Shown: positions 12,560-39,174, counted from the stretch's first letter. The stretch is DNA of 64,000 nt from Gorsachius magnificus (GCA_034008185.1 CM067109.1:30846885-30910884); one strand, 5' to 3'. Program-made: numbers and translations. Notes: generated by a model not told the origin, from the sequence alone.

Positions 12560-13560
12560 GCTCCCCAGGTAACACCCATCTAAACAAGGCACAGAGAAGA
12601 AAACAAAAGATCAGAGTACATTAGGTTCCACATGAGTGCCAGAAGTCTAAGATATAAGGTGGGGGACATCAATGTCTCCAGTCTTAGTGGACACTTAAAG
12701 TTGTTAGATGGGACATTGTGAGACCAGGGATATAAAGTGTGCAGGAAGGACCGAAAATGCAAATGTAGTGCTCTGGGTAAAGAACAAGAAGATCAAGTGG
12801 GATTAGAAGCCTGTTTATGCCAATGAGTAATGTGGATGAAGTTCTTAGCCTCAGCAGAACACTGGATCATACGTTAATAAATGGCCTTCCAGTAAAGGTA
12901 AAGGAAATTGTTAAAAACTGCCTTTTGGAAAAGCCCTAGTTCCATTCAAGAGAAGAATAGATGGCATCATAAACAGAGACAGAAGAAATGTGAAAAACAC
13001 AGTAAGGTGGGCTAGGGAGATAGAGAAATATCTCACAGGGGCATAAAAAACCAATAATCAGCAATTACCGCAATACACCTGAAATAGGAAGCCTGTCAGA
13101 GAACATACAGTACCAACAGATCATCAGGATATAAAAGGGGTAGCAGAAAACATGGCCTTATCAGAAGGCAGGTAAGTTTTCTATGTATGTGTTCACAGTG
13201 GAAGGGCTTGCAGCATTTTCAGGAAGAAACTCTTCTCTATGGGGAGATATATCAGAAGTGCTATCTCAAACTGAGGCAGCAACAAAAGAGCTTACAGAAC
13301 AAGCAAACAAAAACCAGCAACAACTGCTGCAAGAGCTTTAAAGAAACTCAGGTAATGAAATAATTGAATGAAGTGGCTTCAGTACATCACCACTCAAAAA
13401 ATTCTTTGGTACCTGATGATTAGAAAGTGGCAAACGTGACCCTAACACTTTTTTTCAAGAGTCTTTTAGGGGAGATCCAGAAACCAATGGATCAGTAAGG
13501 ATGATGTCTATCCTTGACAAATTAATAAAAAAAATAGTAAAGAATAGAGTTGGTGGTCTT
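12560..13560 (+). mobile_element. Old, heavily decayed CR1/L3-type LINE remnant
   Basis: No long frame survives, but wording typical of the CR1 clade remains. At about 13,410-13,530 is the block with GATTAGAAAGTGGCAAACGTG, then CAAGAGTCTTTTAGGGGAGATCC, then ATCAGTAAGGATG...TTGACAAATTAATAAAAAAAATAGTAAAG, which is how ORF2 of old CR1/L3 elements reads just before the catalytic reverse transcriptase motifs. The stretch 12,605-12,720 (GAGTGCCAGAAGTCTAAGATATAAGG) reads like an earlier ORF2 segment of the same element. The outer limits are approximate. Confidence 0.5.
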
Positions 13561-15334
13561 GGCTTTTGCAAATTTTATGAACCACTTAAATGACAAAGCC
13601 TAGTCCGTCACAATCTCTGGAGGAATTTGCCCGGTCAACATTAGGTTTGTCAGAGATTGCCAGTTGATGGGTTGCAATGTCACCATGCTGAAAGCTCAAA
13701 GGCAGGTTCCCTCTGTAGCAGTGATTAGATGATGCCCTCACACAGAGAAAAGACAGTGGCTGTATAATATCAGTGTAATAGATGACCACATTGCCTATTC
13801 CTGTGCATGAAGACAGAAGCACGTCGTTATGCTAAGCACAATGTTAGCGCTGGTTTTCAGGAAGGAAGAACCCACCTGAATATAGATATAGACTGATGCT
13901 CTTCCTTATATATTCAGGAAATTACATGCAAAGAAAAGATTAATGCTTGCATTGGGGTGGAAGGAGAGAGGGGTCAGAAGAGTGCAGGAGTTACTAGTTT
14001 GATTTATCTCACAATGGCTTGTCCAGACACACAGAATAGTATTTTCCATACCAACAAGAATCTGGTCTGGGAAGTTTGAGAGCAGATCATGGAAAAATTT
14101 ATCATTGCAAAAGTAGAGAGGCAGGATGCAAAGTCACCTCTGGGTTAGTGTGCTTCTGCTCTCAGATAAAAGCAAATGCCACTCCTGTTCTCTTGCATCT
14201 GAAACTGCACTTCCCTCACTTCCACCCAGATTATCATACTGATATGCAGGTGAGTATTCCTCTCAGCAGCAGACAATCACCCATTGTGGAAAACCTTTGT
14301 GAACTGTAGATTGCTGATCTGCTACTGCTCCTTACAATGGTAAAGGAAGACCTACACAAATCTTTCTTTCCTGTTTCTTGTGCCAGTGTCTCCCTCCCAC
14401 CCAAGTGCTGGCAGCTCTGCCCTCCAGCTGGCTATTGACTCCAACCATGTTTCCAGAGCAACAAAATTGTCCTTCCCCAGGGCTGTCCTTGTTGCAGTAG
14501 CTCTCATTTATTCTACAGCAAGCCATGGCTATAAATAGTGAACTGCCCATCCCTGCTTTAGTATGATTACTGTACATACCATTAGCACGTCACCTATTCA
14601 GTGTCCTGCCCACAGATTGGTCAAAATGTTAGGTTTAAAAAAAGAAAAAAAAAATTAAGTTTCCATCCTGCCCCCACTCATTACAAAACTTTTGAGCTGG
14701 CTTCTAACTAAATATTATTTTGTTTATGGCTGTGCTTAGTGGGGGAAAGGCAAAGCCTCAGTGAATGTACGTTTGAAGGTGTGTTGATAGGTCAGAAATT
14801 TTTTTATGCTGGAAAATGTATCTGTTTCGGACAGAGATGAGCATACACTGATTTTCTTGGGGTCATGGTCAAGTGATGGCTGGATGCTGGATGTCTACTG
14901 ATGCAGGGGCTTGTGATGAGGAGATGTATGACTGTAGCACATCAGTAAGAAGAAAATGAAACCTGCTCAGCTGAGGGCAACAGACTAGCATTGCAAAATA
15001 GTTGTGTCAAACTCCTTTTGGAAACCAGTGTCAGTATTATCAAGCAAACAAGGACATAAAAGGAAGCTGTCACTACAACAAGCAGCAAAATGGCCCTTCA
15101 GACACACTCCAAAGAACTGAGGGCACAGAGACTGTCTAATTGATGACCGCAACACAACTGCTTGAAAATTCATCCTTGCTCTTCACTTTACTGTGAAAGT
15201 CACCACTCTCAATTCTGCCTACTCCCTTGTGAAGTCTGGAGCCAGTCCTGACATGCAGTAGAAGTCTAATTTCGCATGTATCTGCAAAGAAATTTTGGGC
15301 ATAACCCAGGCTACAGGTAAGAATGAATATGAGA
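13561..15334. other. Intergenic, nothing recognised
   Basis: No gene, RNA or repeat that I can support. Open frames here are short and without known motifs. Confidence 0.5.
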
Positions 15335-16093
15335 ACACTGCCTCCTAGACATTGTGGTGAAAACCATGGTGACACAGGTTGTCCTCTGGAGCCCATGAAG
15401 GACCACAGTGGAGCAGATACCCACAATGCAGCCTGTGGAGGATGACACACTGGAGTGGATGGAGGTATCGTGAAGGAAACTGTGACTTTGTGGAGAGTCC
15501 ACACTGGAGCAGGCTCCTGGCAGGAGCTGAGGCCTGTGGAAAGGAGCCCACACTTGGAGCAGTCCATTCCTGAAGGACTGCACCCCATGGAAAGGTTTCA
15601 CGCTGGAGCAGCTCTTGAAGAACAGCAGCTCATGGGAAGGACCACATTGGAGAAGTTCATGGAGGACTGTCTGCCATGAGAGGGACCCAACGGTGGAGCA
15701 GAAGAGGAGAGTGAGGAGGAAGGAGAGGCAGAGACGGTGTGTGATGAGCTAACCCCAACCCCCATTCCTTGTCCCCCTGCACCGCTGTGGGGTAGAGGGA
15801 AGTAGAGAAATCAGGAGTGAAGTTGAGCTCAGGAAGAAGGGAGGGGTAGGGGAAGATGTTTTTAGATTTGTTCTTATTTCTCATTATCCTGCTCTGTTTA
15901 GTTAGCAATAAATAAAATTATTTTCCCCAAGTTGATTGTTTTGCCTGTGATGGTAGTGGGTGTGGGATCTCCCTATCCTTATCTTGACCCATGAGCTTTT
16001 TGTCATATTATTCTCCCCCTGTCATGTCGAGAAGGGGGAATGACAGAGTGGCTGGGTGGGCACCTGGCAGCCAGCCAAGGTCAACCCACCACA
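15335..16093 (+). mobile_element. Solo LTR of an ERVL-like endogenous retrovirus, copy B
   Basis: Same family as 3,395-4,296 and 43,355-44,371. It begins inside the repeated units (GTGGTGAAAACCATGGTGACACAGG), runs through several GGACTGCACCCCATGG-type units, the TGTCCCCCTGCACC segment and the TTATTTCTCATTATCCTGC block with an AATAAATAAA poly(A) signal at about 15,907. It ends with GCCAGCCAAGGTCAACCCACCACA, a normal CA terminus. The 5' part (U3) is missing. No internal sequence follows, so it is a solo or truncated LTR. The longest open frames in this region come from the repeated units and are not genes. Confidence 0.85.
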
Positions 16094-18486
16094 GAACGAT
16101 ATGCTATCAATACATACTCAGCAGGTCTCCAAGCATTTCTTTTAAACCTGAAGTCTAAACAAGACTTGCCAGATCTTGACATAATGGTTTAGCTACTTTG
16201 TTATAAAACACAGAGGCTCACAAGTTGAACAACTAACACTGTTTCCAAATCTTCATGACATTCAGGTACCCACCATTGTTCAGTGGAGATTTTCCTTCTT
16301 TTTTAATGTTACCATTCTGGTTCTGGAGATCTTAATTTAGCCTTTATTGTCTTTGATCTTGCATCTTGAAACTCAGGAAACATCAGAGGTTGGTGTGTGT
16401 GTATTTGTGCAAATAAAAACCTATTTTAAGTCATGTATCCTTTCCAGTCTTATGCATACGTAGAATTCCAATAAGGACTTTCTTCTTTTTGGAGGTGGGG
16501 GGAAGTTACTAAAAATCTAAATGGAAACCAAACATTCTACTGTTCTTTTCATATCTCAAATAATTAGTGGATTCTAGGAATATCTTGAAAAGTCAGTGAT
16601 GTTTTGAACCACCTCAGCAGGTTTGTCAAAGAAATTACATCTGTGCTGTTTTCAAACTACTGTCTTACTTGTTTCAAAGCTCCCAACCCCTATAATCCAC
16701 AGGAACAGAATAAATGAAAAAGTGGAAGAGAAGAGGACTTAGGAAGATGGATGTGTATCTAGAGAAGTGAGCAAGCTGTACCATGCAAGTACTGGCTGCA
16801 AAGAAAACAACCTCACACATAATGCCACAAGGCAGAACAGGAGGTACCTGAAAAATATAACATACTTTTTCCCACAATGCAAAATTACCCTGTTGTACAG
16901 TTGTTGCATAAATGCAGCCTTTTGTTTTTTTTAAGGTATTCTGTATTACTCAATTTTAGCATTGATAATTTGTTACATAATCAATCACCAAGGCTACATT
17001 ACTTTTAAATCTAATTACTACCAGCCATTTCATAATTAGCCAGAATTGCCCCAAAATTATCAGTGTAGTAGCATTATCATATTGCTCTGCTTGGCCTGGT
17101 TAGCCAATTTGATTATACTCTCATAGCCCTTCTGGTTAATCCCCGGCAGTGATTTAGCCTGGACAATGTGCTCTGTTAATGGTGAGATATTGCTCCTGGT
17201 GCTTGAAGAGTAGCCAGTTGCAAGGTGCTAAGCCAGAACTCATCAGGAAAAAGAGAAATGGACACGGAGGACAGAAAACACTGGCTCAGCAAAGCCAAGA
17301 ACAGAAGCCACCTATGACCACACTGCAAGCAGCAGTGAGCCAAAAGAGACTCTCTACTAAATACAGTAATTTTCAAAGATGCCCCTGCAAGAAAGTCACA
17401 CAGACCTCAAAAAGTAACTGGGGACCAAAAAAATACTTTGTGTTCTGGCTCCGCTCAAACAGATGCTTGTTTTTCCCAGGTGCGGTCACACAAAATGCAA
17501 CTGCTCATCCTTCTGTTGACCTCAGGAGTAAAATCAAAGTAAGTACCGCAACTTCTGGCAAATGAGAACTTTTATCTTCATCACAGAGGGCACAGCAAAT
17601 ACTTTAATGCCACAGCCAAATTTTTATAATCCTAGGAGTGAATCTGTTCCTGTGATGGCTATACGACAGTTCTTGGAATGCTAATTCCCTTCCTAATAAG
17701 CAGTTCTTTTCCTTCAGTATCTGAAGTGTTAAGGGAAGATTCATGATCCTGCGAATTCACCAGTGGAGAGTATACATTACAGTCTCAATTTGAAGTTCAA
17801 TTTGTGTTTTCTGGTGATAAATTTTGGCAAATACTCTATAGCATGCAATGGGCAGTGTTATGGACAATGCTGATTACCCAGAGTGACCTTCAGCTAAGGA
17901 AATGCAGAAGAGAAGATAACAGGGGCTGGGGATTTCACTGGAGAGGCATAAAGGACAAAGACAGAAAAGGCAGGTATAAAAACCAAGGAGAAAGAAAAGA
18001 CAGACGAGAAGGTGGAACAACTAAAGAGAGGGTAGACAAGCTATTATGTAAATGGACACAGAAATGCTGTATAGAGCCAGGCAGCACATAAAAGAGGAAC
18101 CCTAGAAAAAAGAGGAGAAACTCTACTTTGTGGAAGGTGTCTCCTATCAAGTAGAAAGTATTCCCTCTAAAAGAAGAAAGGCTTGAAGTCAGGAGCAGTT
18201 CGATAAATCTGAGGCTTACTACAGAGACATTTTCCTGGGATCTTAAGTATAAGGATCAAAATTTAAGGTTCATCTTTTTCCCCAAAAATTCAAGCTGCTG
18301 ACAAAATGCTATACCAAGCCATGGTTCACACAAGCTCCATACCAAGCCATCCTGTACACTTCCATAGAGAAAGGAAACAAAGGTGACTCCCATGGAGAAG
18401 AAGAGGTATCACATCACTAATAATGAAAGATTGTGTCCATGTTGTATGGAGAACACAGGCCCAAAATACCTGGCTACGGAGAGTAT
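16094..18486. other. Intergenic stretch; one orphan open frame
   Basis: No gene is recognised. An open frame of 128 codons runs on the plus strand at 17,179-17,565; it is basic and cysteine-containing, matches no family I know, and ends near a donor-like AAAGTAAGTA at about 17,537. I treat it as unproven. A purine-rich stretch at about 17,900-18,200 is otherwise featureless. Confidence 0.45.
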
Positions 18487-19050
18487 GGTAGCTGGCATAG
18501 CGCTGTGGTTTGGATTTAGGATGAGAAGACTGTTGATAACTCACTGATGGTTTGGTTGTTGCTCAGCAGAGCTTCCACCAGTCAAGGACTTTTCAGCTTC
18601 CCCTGCTCTGCCGGGTGCACAAGAAGCTGGGAGGGGGCACAGCCAGGACAGCTGACCCCAACTGGCCAGAGGGCTGCTCCAGACCATAGGGCATCATGCT
18701 CAGTGTATGAACTGGGGGCAGTTGGCTGGGGGGCGGGGGGGGGGGGAGGGGGCGCAACAATCACTGCTCAGAGATGGGCTGGGCATCAGTCAACGAGTGG
18801 TGAATGGTTGCATCACTTGTTTTTTCGTTTTGTTTCTCTCTCCCTCTCTCATTGTTTTCCTTTTCACTAAATTTATTATTATTTCAATTATTATTATTAT
18901 TTTATTCCAATTGTTAAACTGTTATTATCTCAACCCACAAGTTTTCTTACTTTTGCTCTTCTGATACTCTCCCCCATCCCACCTGAGGGGGGGGATGGTA
19001 AGCAAGCAGCTGTGTGGTGTTTGGTTGCCAAGTGGGGCTAAACCACGACA
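18487..19050 (+). mobile_element. Solo LTR, same family as the 54.8-55.4 kb provirus LTR
   Basis: This aligns by eye with the LTR at 54,809-55,379. Shared segments are the TAGCATAGTGCTGTGCTTTGG-like start region, GACTGTTGATAACTCACTGATG, CAAGGACTTTTCAGCTTCCCC, GGGCATCAGTCAACGAGTGG, the ATT-rich stretch before TAAACTGTTATTATCTCAACCC, and the terminal GGTTGCCAAGTGGGGCTAAACCACGACA. The first about 35 bases are absent or replaced. A G tract at 18,728-18,752 is an expansion inside it. No retroviral interior is attached. Confidence 0.85.
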
Positions 19051-19195
19051 GGAGAAAATGTTGGGTTTGTACAAACTCTAGAACAAGTATACTCTCATTC
19101 CTGTGGTAGTTCTGCCTCACTGGCAAAGTAGTGTTAGCACATCTCACCTTGTCTTCCACATCACACAGCCCTGCAACATTATCAGGAAATCCGTT

Positions 19196-19216
19196 CCCCC
19201 CCCCCCCCCCCCCCCC
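19196..19216 (+). repeat. (C)21 homopolymer
   Basis: An uninterrupted run of 21 C. It lies between the solo LTR ending at 19,050 and the CR1 element beginning near 19,321. Runs of this length are unstable in replication and are read poorly by sequencing. Confidence 0.9.
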
Positions 19217-19320
19217 GTCATTCTTCTCATGATTATTAAACATGGAATAATCCCGACCTGGTAACTCTCTGCACAATCTGCACAGATTTTGAAGATCTGA
19301 GAAGTAGTTGACATTTTTAC

Positions 19321-20137
19321 AGGCTGGATCGATGGGCCGAGGCCAATTGTATGAGGTTCAACAAGGCCAAGTGCCGGGTCCTGCACTTGGGTCACAACAA
19401 CCCCATGCAGCGCTACAGGCTTGGGGAAGAGTGGCTGGAAAGCTGCCTGGTGGAAAAAGACCCGGGGGTACTGATTGACAGCCGGCTGAATATGAGCCAG
19501 CAGTGTGCCCAGGTGGCCAAGAAGGCCAATGGCATCCTGGCCTGTATCAGGAATAGTGTGGCCTACAGGAGTAGGGAAGTGATGGTGCCCCTGTACTCGG
19601 TGCTGGTGAGGCCGCACCTTGAATCCTCTATTCAGTTTTGGGCCCCTCACTACAAGAAAGATGTTGCCTTGCTGGAACAGGTCCAGAGGAGAGCAACCAA
19701 GCTGGTGAGGGGTCTGGAACACAAGTCATACGAGGAGCGGCTGAGGCAACTGGAGTTATTTAACCTGGAGGAGGCTGAGGAGAGACCTGATCGCCCTCTA
19801 CAACTACCTAAAAGGAGGCTGTAGCAAGGTGGGGGTCGGCCTCTTCTCCCTGGTAACAGATGATAGGACGAGGGGGAATGGCTTGAAGCTGCTCCAGGGC
19901 AGGTTTAGGCTAGACATTAGGAAAAACTTCTTCACCGAGAGGGTTGTCAGGCTCTGGAATGGGCTGCCCAGGGAGGTGGTGGAGTCCTCATCCCTGGAGG
20001 TCTTTAAAAGAAGGATAGATGAGGTGCTTAAGGACATGGTTTAGTGGTGGGATGGCAGTGCTAGGTTAACGGTTGCACTTGATGATCTTAAAGGTCTTTT
20101 CCAACTGAGGTGATTCTATGATTCTATGATTCTTTGA
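19321..20137 (+). mobile_element. CR1 LINE, 5'-truncated, comparatively young
   Basis: The 3' part of CR1 ORF2 stays open for 157 codons (19,351-19,824) and then continues in a second frame to 20,044. It has the typical CR1 phrases [69 protein letters not shown] and, in the second frame, [20 protein letters not shown]. One frameshift near 19,780-19,830 breaks it. The 3' UTR ends with CTTTTCCAACTGAGGTGATTCTATGATTCTATG. It lacks the endonuclease and most of the reverse transcriptase, so it is immobile. It looks less decayed than the CR1 at 10.2 kb. Confidence 0.95.
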
Positions 20138-21858
20138 TAGAGGGGGTGGGGGGGCAACACCCAACAGATGACTGAGAACTTGCCGCTGCAGAGAAGAGAG
20201 GAAGACATGCCTCAAAGCAGAACCTTCATGCTTTGTACTCCCTTCAGGTATGAGCAGACTGCAATGCTTACAGCTGTCCTACCATGGAAAGAGAAGCATT
20301 AGTTTCTCAAGCAGTGTCAGTTACAGAGCTCCCCAGTTAGCCCCTAAGTATGATTCCAACTTTTTGTCTTGCACTCTCTAAGGTTTTCCTAATACTGTAT
20401 TTATTAATAGAACAAGCTCACACAGATTGTTTTAGGAAGTTTAAAAATTTTTAGCATGTTACATGTCAGCAGTATGTTTCCTTTGTGACCTAAAATGTCT
20501 GTTTAGCATTTCCACTGAGAAAAATGTTGAAACCATATTTAAATACACAATTATTTTCCCTTTTATGGAGTAAATGGAACAATTTTTCAGTAGCAGTCTA
20601 TTTATCAAGATTGAAGGGTGTTACACTGAGGAAACTCCATTATTAGAGAGCACTTATCAGACACAAAACTATTAGAAGGGAAAAACACACAGCTCAGTTT
20701 CTGCACGATACATTATGTTGGCAAATCAATGAAATTAAACGGCCAAAGAGGACATGACACATTCATTTTCTTGGTAAAAGTAGGCTTTATAAAGGTGATG
20801 ACTAGCTGCTTTGTATTAAAAGACATTAGCCGAACTCAATGCAATTTAGTACATTTCAAAGCATGTCAGATTGGTTACGCAACAGTTACCTGCATCACAG
20901 CAGCCTTTTGCCATTTTTTTTGCTTGTAATGGAAAGAAAAAAAAAAAAAAAACGAACCCTACCCTTGAAAGAAAACACTGTAGGCATTTTATGCTCCTGA
21001 AACACATGTAGCTACATGAGAAATCATCTCCTTCCCTCCACTGTGCTCAAATAGCTGTTAAAGTGACATGTACCTCCTTGTCAAGGTGTGCACGTTGGTA
21101 AGCACATACTTTTTCAAGAATCCTCTTTCCCATTGCCTTCGCTTGTTTTTTGCTTCTGCCTCATTCTGTATACATAAAGTTAGGCCATGGCTAAGCGTCT
21201 TCAGAAATCCTGCCTGTGCTTGTATTTTTCAACAGGTTTAGACTGATACCTGTATCTGCAGAGATCATAAAACACATCAGTGGTCTGTATGGACATCAAA
21301 GGCTTCACAACCATTTTGAATGGTACTGAATAGAGCCAATACCAGCTAGGAGCTGGGAATCAAGGCAACTGTGCATATTGGTGCTTCTTACCACACCACA
21401 TGCCTGAAGGCTCAAATATGACATACATAAATTCAGAATTCCATTTCAGGGACCAAAAACTTCAGTGAGTTACACTGTTGCAGTAAAAGCAAAGCTACTG
21501 TTTTTCTTTACTGGAGGTACCCTAAAACCAAGAATCATGAATGCTGATTTATAAGCCTGTTGCCTCTAGATATTCAATTTGGGCAAACATATGAATTGCC
21601 TATGCCAAACAGTCAAGTCTTGTCCAACAAGTCCTTTTGTTCTGGACGTGCCTGAGTGGCAAGCTTAAGGCTGTGACATAAGAGCAAGACTCAGAATTTC
21701 AGGCAACAGCTAAACCAACCCTCCTGATTCTATTACTGTGGTGAGCTCAAGTCACATTCTGTCCCTATACTTTGAAAACAAGAAAAGAGTGATATGGTAT
21801 TTCACCCAGATCAAGCTGCCACAGGCAATTTCTACTTGCAGCCAACTCATTAGCAATT

Positions 21859-21891
<33 letters not shown>

Positions 21892-24134
21892 CCTATAACG
21901 GCAGTATTAGACTGCTGTATGATGGTGTTTACATTCACTGAAAGGGTGCCTTGATTTGAAGGAAGATGTAGATGGCTTTTTTTTTTCTCTATTGAAAAAG
22001 CTGAAAGAATAAATGGCAATTTGTGATTTTAACTTTCCTTTAGAAACACCTTTTGAAAGATAAAGACAGAAATAGACTTCTAAATGAAGCCCTCCATAAA
22101 TACTGGAATTTGGACATTTCTACTTTATTTTCTTAATTTTTTGCAATTGAGAACATTAACTGCTGACTTTAGTTCATCTGCATTTTTTGGCAATTTCTAC
22201 ATTCCATTTTCAGTATTTTCTTTCCTCAAATTTTTGTCCACAATTTGTCAAACTGTCTGTGGGGAGATGGAGTGCTGGAGGTAAAGAGCAAATTATCTTT
22301 ATCCCATCAAAAGAAAACCTGAAAATACAGTTTTATCCAACTCCTTAGCATCGGATTTGCTTTTAAAACACAGATGCCACCAGTTCTTAATTCAATGAAG
22401 ACCTTACCTTCTTGTGCCCCTGCTGGAGATATGGATTACATCTTCTAAAACAAAACCAGACAAATGGTTTATTCACATTTTGCTACCACCTCTCGTCCCA
22501 TACAGGTGAGGGAATGCTGCCATTATATGCTGCTCTCAAATCTGCTAACAACCACCATTTAGTTGAAAAATGTAATGTGTGATCTCTTCTCCTTGGGTAT
22601 CATTGGAAAGGTGAATAGTTTGAAGGCGATGACTGCTAGCCCTGAGTTATACCAACACAAATCTTAGAGCACAGCAAGAACTTGCAAAGACAGGCTTCAT
22701 TTACACCATGTGCATTGATTATGTTTGTAGCTGAAGGCGTGTATCCAGCTGAATGACCACCTCAGATGGAACAAGCAGCAAGGACATCAGCTTACATACT
22801 CTCTTTGAACTTGTTGCGAAATTCAGAAGAGGTAAGAAAATCACATAATTTGATACTTACAAATTCTACACAAATCTGTAAAATGCACTGCACATCTCAA
22901 GTATTACAGACAGGACCCAGAGCCAGATCAACTTGTGTGCATCCCAAAGTGTATCTGCCAAAAGGAATGAATGTAGCTGGAGCCTTGCTGAAGAATGCAG
23001 CACTCACATCAACACTAGATCTAAAAGCTCTGTTCTAACACAACCCAAAGTCAAGTCTGATCTATAAGGCAGCCTGTGAAACAACACAGGCAGATAACTG
23101 CAATGGTTTCCAGCAGGCCTCACATCTCAAAGTTTCCTGCCTGGTCTGTTGTCAGTTACTGCACATCAAGGCTTGCCTTGTAAGAGGCACGGGTAAGAAG
23201 CCAAGTAATTCTTCACTGGGTGGGAACATTACATGGACTCTGTCTGTCTTCAGTAACATTTATCATCTTGAAATCAGCTCTCCTCTTTAAAAATGGAGAA
23301 AAAAAGAGTCAGAAAAACAATGCACAAAAAAGTCACTAAGTTTGTATCAGGAAGAATAGAGTGAATAAGAATTTTTCATATTCCAGAAAATAAAAAACTT
23401 TCTACAGCAAGTCACTATTTTGTAGTTTTCAGTGTTACAGCCTGCTAAAGCCACCTATTGATCACTCATTTGACCTAAAGATTGAGTACCTAGATTTAAG
23501 ATCCAAATGAAAAACAGAAATACATTAACAGTACACTTATAGTCAAAAAGGTTAGAAGAGATTTTTTTCCACCCCACATTCACTTACATTTTTGCATGGG
23601 CAAAAATAGCAACTGAACAAAGCAGAGTATTACTTATTTTGGAAGGTAAAGCAAGTATACATGAAGAATCAAAACATGTTCATTCTAACTGATGGGAAGA
23701 GGACCAAAAAAAGAATAGCCTAAAGCAAACGGTTTTTTCAATGCTGTAAGTTGACAGCATTCTTTCTCAGCCTGCTTAAAGTTACAGATCTGAGATTCTG
23801 GCATAGACTAGAACTCTGGAACTCTCAGCAGTGAAAGCAAGAGTGTTTGACACAAGTTAATATTCTAGCACATCATCTAGTGCCATTCTGAGAACTATCT
23901 TCCCTCTTGCAGAATAGATAAAGGCACATCCTCCATTTCATATGACAAAATGCCTTGCCTTCCCTAAAATTTTATTCCTAGAAAAACATTATTGCCCAAT
24001 TTCACTGATAAATCTGCAAGCATTGGTCTCCAACGTAAACTTAGTTACTGCTTCAAGGCAATCATGATGGAATAGTTGGCTTCAGTTGAGCTTAATACCT
24101 TTGAAAAGGCTGGGTTTATGTATTAAAAGCTGGC
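20138..24134. other. Intergenic stretch without a recognised gene
   Basis: AT-rich DNA with a poly(A) run near 20,936-20,952 and an AAT microsatellite at 21,861-21,889. I see no coding exon with supporting splice sites, no RNA gene and no further mobile element. Confidence 0.5.
21861..21889 (+). repeat. (AAT)n microsatellite
   Basis: About nine to ten perfect copies of AAT, ending in AAAACC. It is a simple trinucleotide repeat in intergenic DNA. Confidence 0.9.
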
Positions 24135-24255
24135 ATTAAAAATGTGACTGGACAAGAGCCTGCATGATCCAGTGTGAAGTCAACATTGTCCTTGCAGGAA
24201 TTGGGACTAGATGGCCTGCCAAGATCCTTTCCAACCTGGTGAATTCTCTGATATG
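24135..24255 (+). mobile_element. CR1 3'-end relic
   Basis: The segment contains CAGGAATTGGGACTAGATGGCC, then AGATCCTTTCCAACCTGGTGAATTCTCTGAT, which corresponds to the last about 80 bases of a CR1 3' UTR (the usual wording is GGACTAGATGATCT...CCCTTCCAACCT...ATTCTATGAT). It is a short, old relic with no coding part. Confidence 0.65.
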
Positions 24256-25303
24256 GCTCTCTTCATAGTTGTAGAAACTTTAAAAATATAAACCAAGAAT
24301 TGAGTATTTTACCCAAGTTCTTGCATGTAGTTCAATCCAACATGTTCTTGCACTTAGGAAAGTTGAGGAACTTTAAAAAGCCACTCTGAAGTCTATACAA
24401 TAAAATATAGCACACAAATCGAAATTTCTTAACATGCCTCTTCAGTGAACTACTTCAAAATATTTACAGTGAATTCTCATTTTATTTCATTGCTTCCATT
24501 CTATACACTAAATTTGCAATTAACATTATTTCAAAATAAAACCAGTTCCCAAGTTCACTATACTTTCCATTTCAACAGTTACGCATTTAAAATACATGAA
24601 AGTTAGATTAATAGTAGCAAAGTAAACCTGCAAATGATTTAGTCAGAACTAATGAAAAGCAACACCTTTTCATCATCTTGCCATGACTACTTCTCGTGAT
24701 TACTACACAATGATTAATGATTAAAATGCACATCAATTCACAGTATTCACAAAGATAGACTTGCCACATGAAAGTGTGAAAAAGGCAGCAGCCTCTCACA
24801 TAATTTAAAAGCGACTCTCCACATGCTTGTTTTATTTACTACAGATCATCCCCCTCACCCCAATTTTCATGGTATTTACTGAGGAAACCAAGAAGGACTA
24901 AGTTATTTAGAATGATCAGAACTCATTTTCAGACTGAAAGTCTTGATTTACTAGGGGAAGAGGGTAAAAATGGTACATTTCAGTAGTACACTTGCACATA
25001 AACAGACTTAATTCTGCTCCACGGATTATCTAATCCAGCAGACACTTTAAGTGAAGGACACCAATGCTAAATATTAAGTAGATAATTGTGTACATACCTC
25101 TCTGATCTAACAAAAGAGAAACTCTAGAAATAGCCAATTGATTTTTTACATTTTCTATACACTTTGAACACAGATACTACATATATTTGTAAGATTATTC
25201 TGCTCTTATACAAAGTAGCAGTGTAAAACTAAACCCTGAAGTTATGAGTGGAAACTTGACTAAAAATGGCACTTACACATGCACACATTAGTTTCTAATT
25301 TGC

Positions 25304-25309
25304 TTTATT
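25304..25309 (-). terminator. SLC25A46: Probable poly(A) signal of SLC25A46
   Basis: TTTATT on the plus strand is AATAAA on the gene strand. About 20-30 bases beyond it on the gene strand is a GT-rich TGTGTGCATGTGTAAG segment, which fits a downstream cleavage element. This would give a 3' UTR of about 0.7 kb after the stop at 26,000-26,002. Further AATAAA copies on the same strand at 24,831-24,836 and 24,481-24,486 are possible distal sites. Confidence 0.55.
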
Positions 25310-25999
25310 CACACATTGTAGCTACCATAAGCCTTGCAAACAAAATGCAAGACGGCCACATCTGCATTCTGTGCAACATTGCCCAAACCCAAGTTTTTGT
25401 TATTTTTACAAAGCAAAAGATTCCTCTTTCTTGTCTTCCACCACACTGCAGCAAAGTAAGAAGGCTTCCATGTGCCTGTAAATTACAACATTTGTGCCTA
25501 CTTAAGTTACTTTTACAGTTTCTATTTTCCTCACAGCTCCATTAACAGTGAAGTTGAAAACATTTTTAAAAGACCAGTAAACCCATCAGTCTCCCACCTG
25601 CATGTTCTTACAACTTCTGAAAGTAAATTCCTTTGAACTGGCTAGCAGTCCAAATAAATATCAGATGTGATGTTTATAAAGCAGATATTAAGAATTCATA
25701 TCCATTCCTTAAGTCAGTTAACTGGTAAGAGGAAAAGTAAATCCTCACTCCAACTGTCTTTGAAATCCGATTCCCTTCTGCATGACTGCACGTTATATAT
25801 TCAGTTTGTGTCTATAATTTTAAATTTAAACAGTACTTTTTTAATTACACTTAGGCATCTATATCCCCATTTTTAAAAGAAGTTCTTTTACAGTGTAAGG
25901 AGAATCCAGAGTGGATTCTTCATTTTCTAAGCCATTTTAAACAATAACTAGGTTAGTAAGTCAATCATATCCACAGTGCTAGACCCACACCTGAACAGA

Positions 26000-39174
<13,175 letters not shown>

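Noticed and set aside
15136..15588. 150-codon minus-strand open frame
   Set aside because: It lies mainly in the tandem units of LTR copy B; the mirrored frame appears in copies at 3.4 and 43.5 kb, so it is repeat-derived.
19144..19722. 192-codon minus-strand open frame
   Set aside because: It is the antisense of CR1 ORF2 plus the C21 tract.
20936..20952. Poly(A) run as a retrocopy tail
   Set aside because: No poly(A) signal upstream and no recognisable source sequence.
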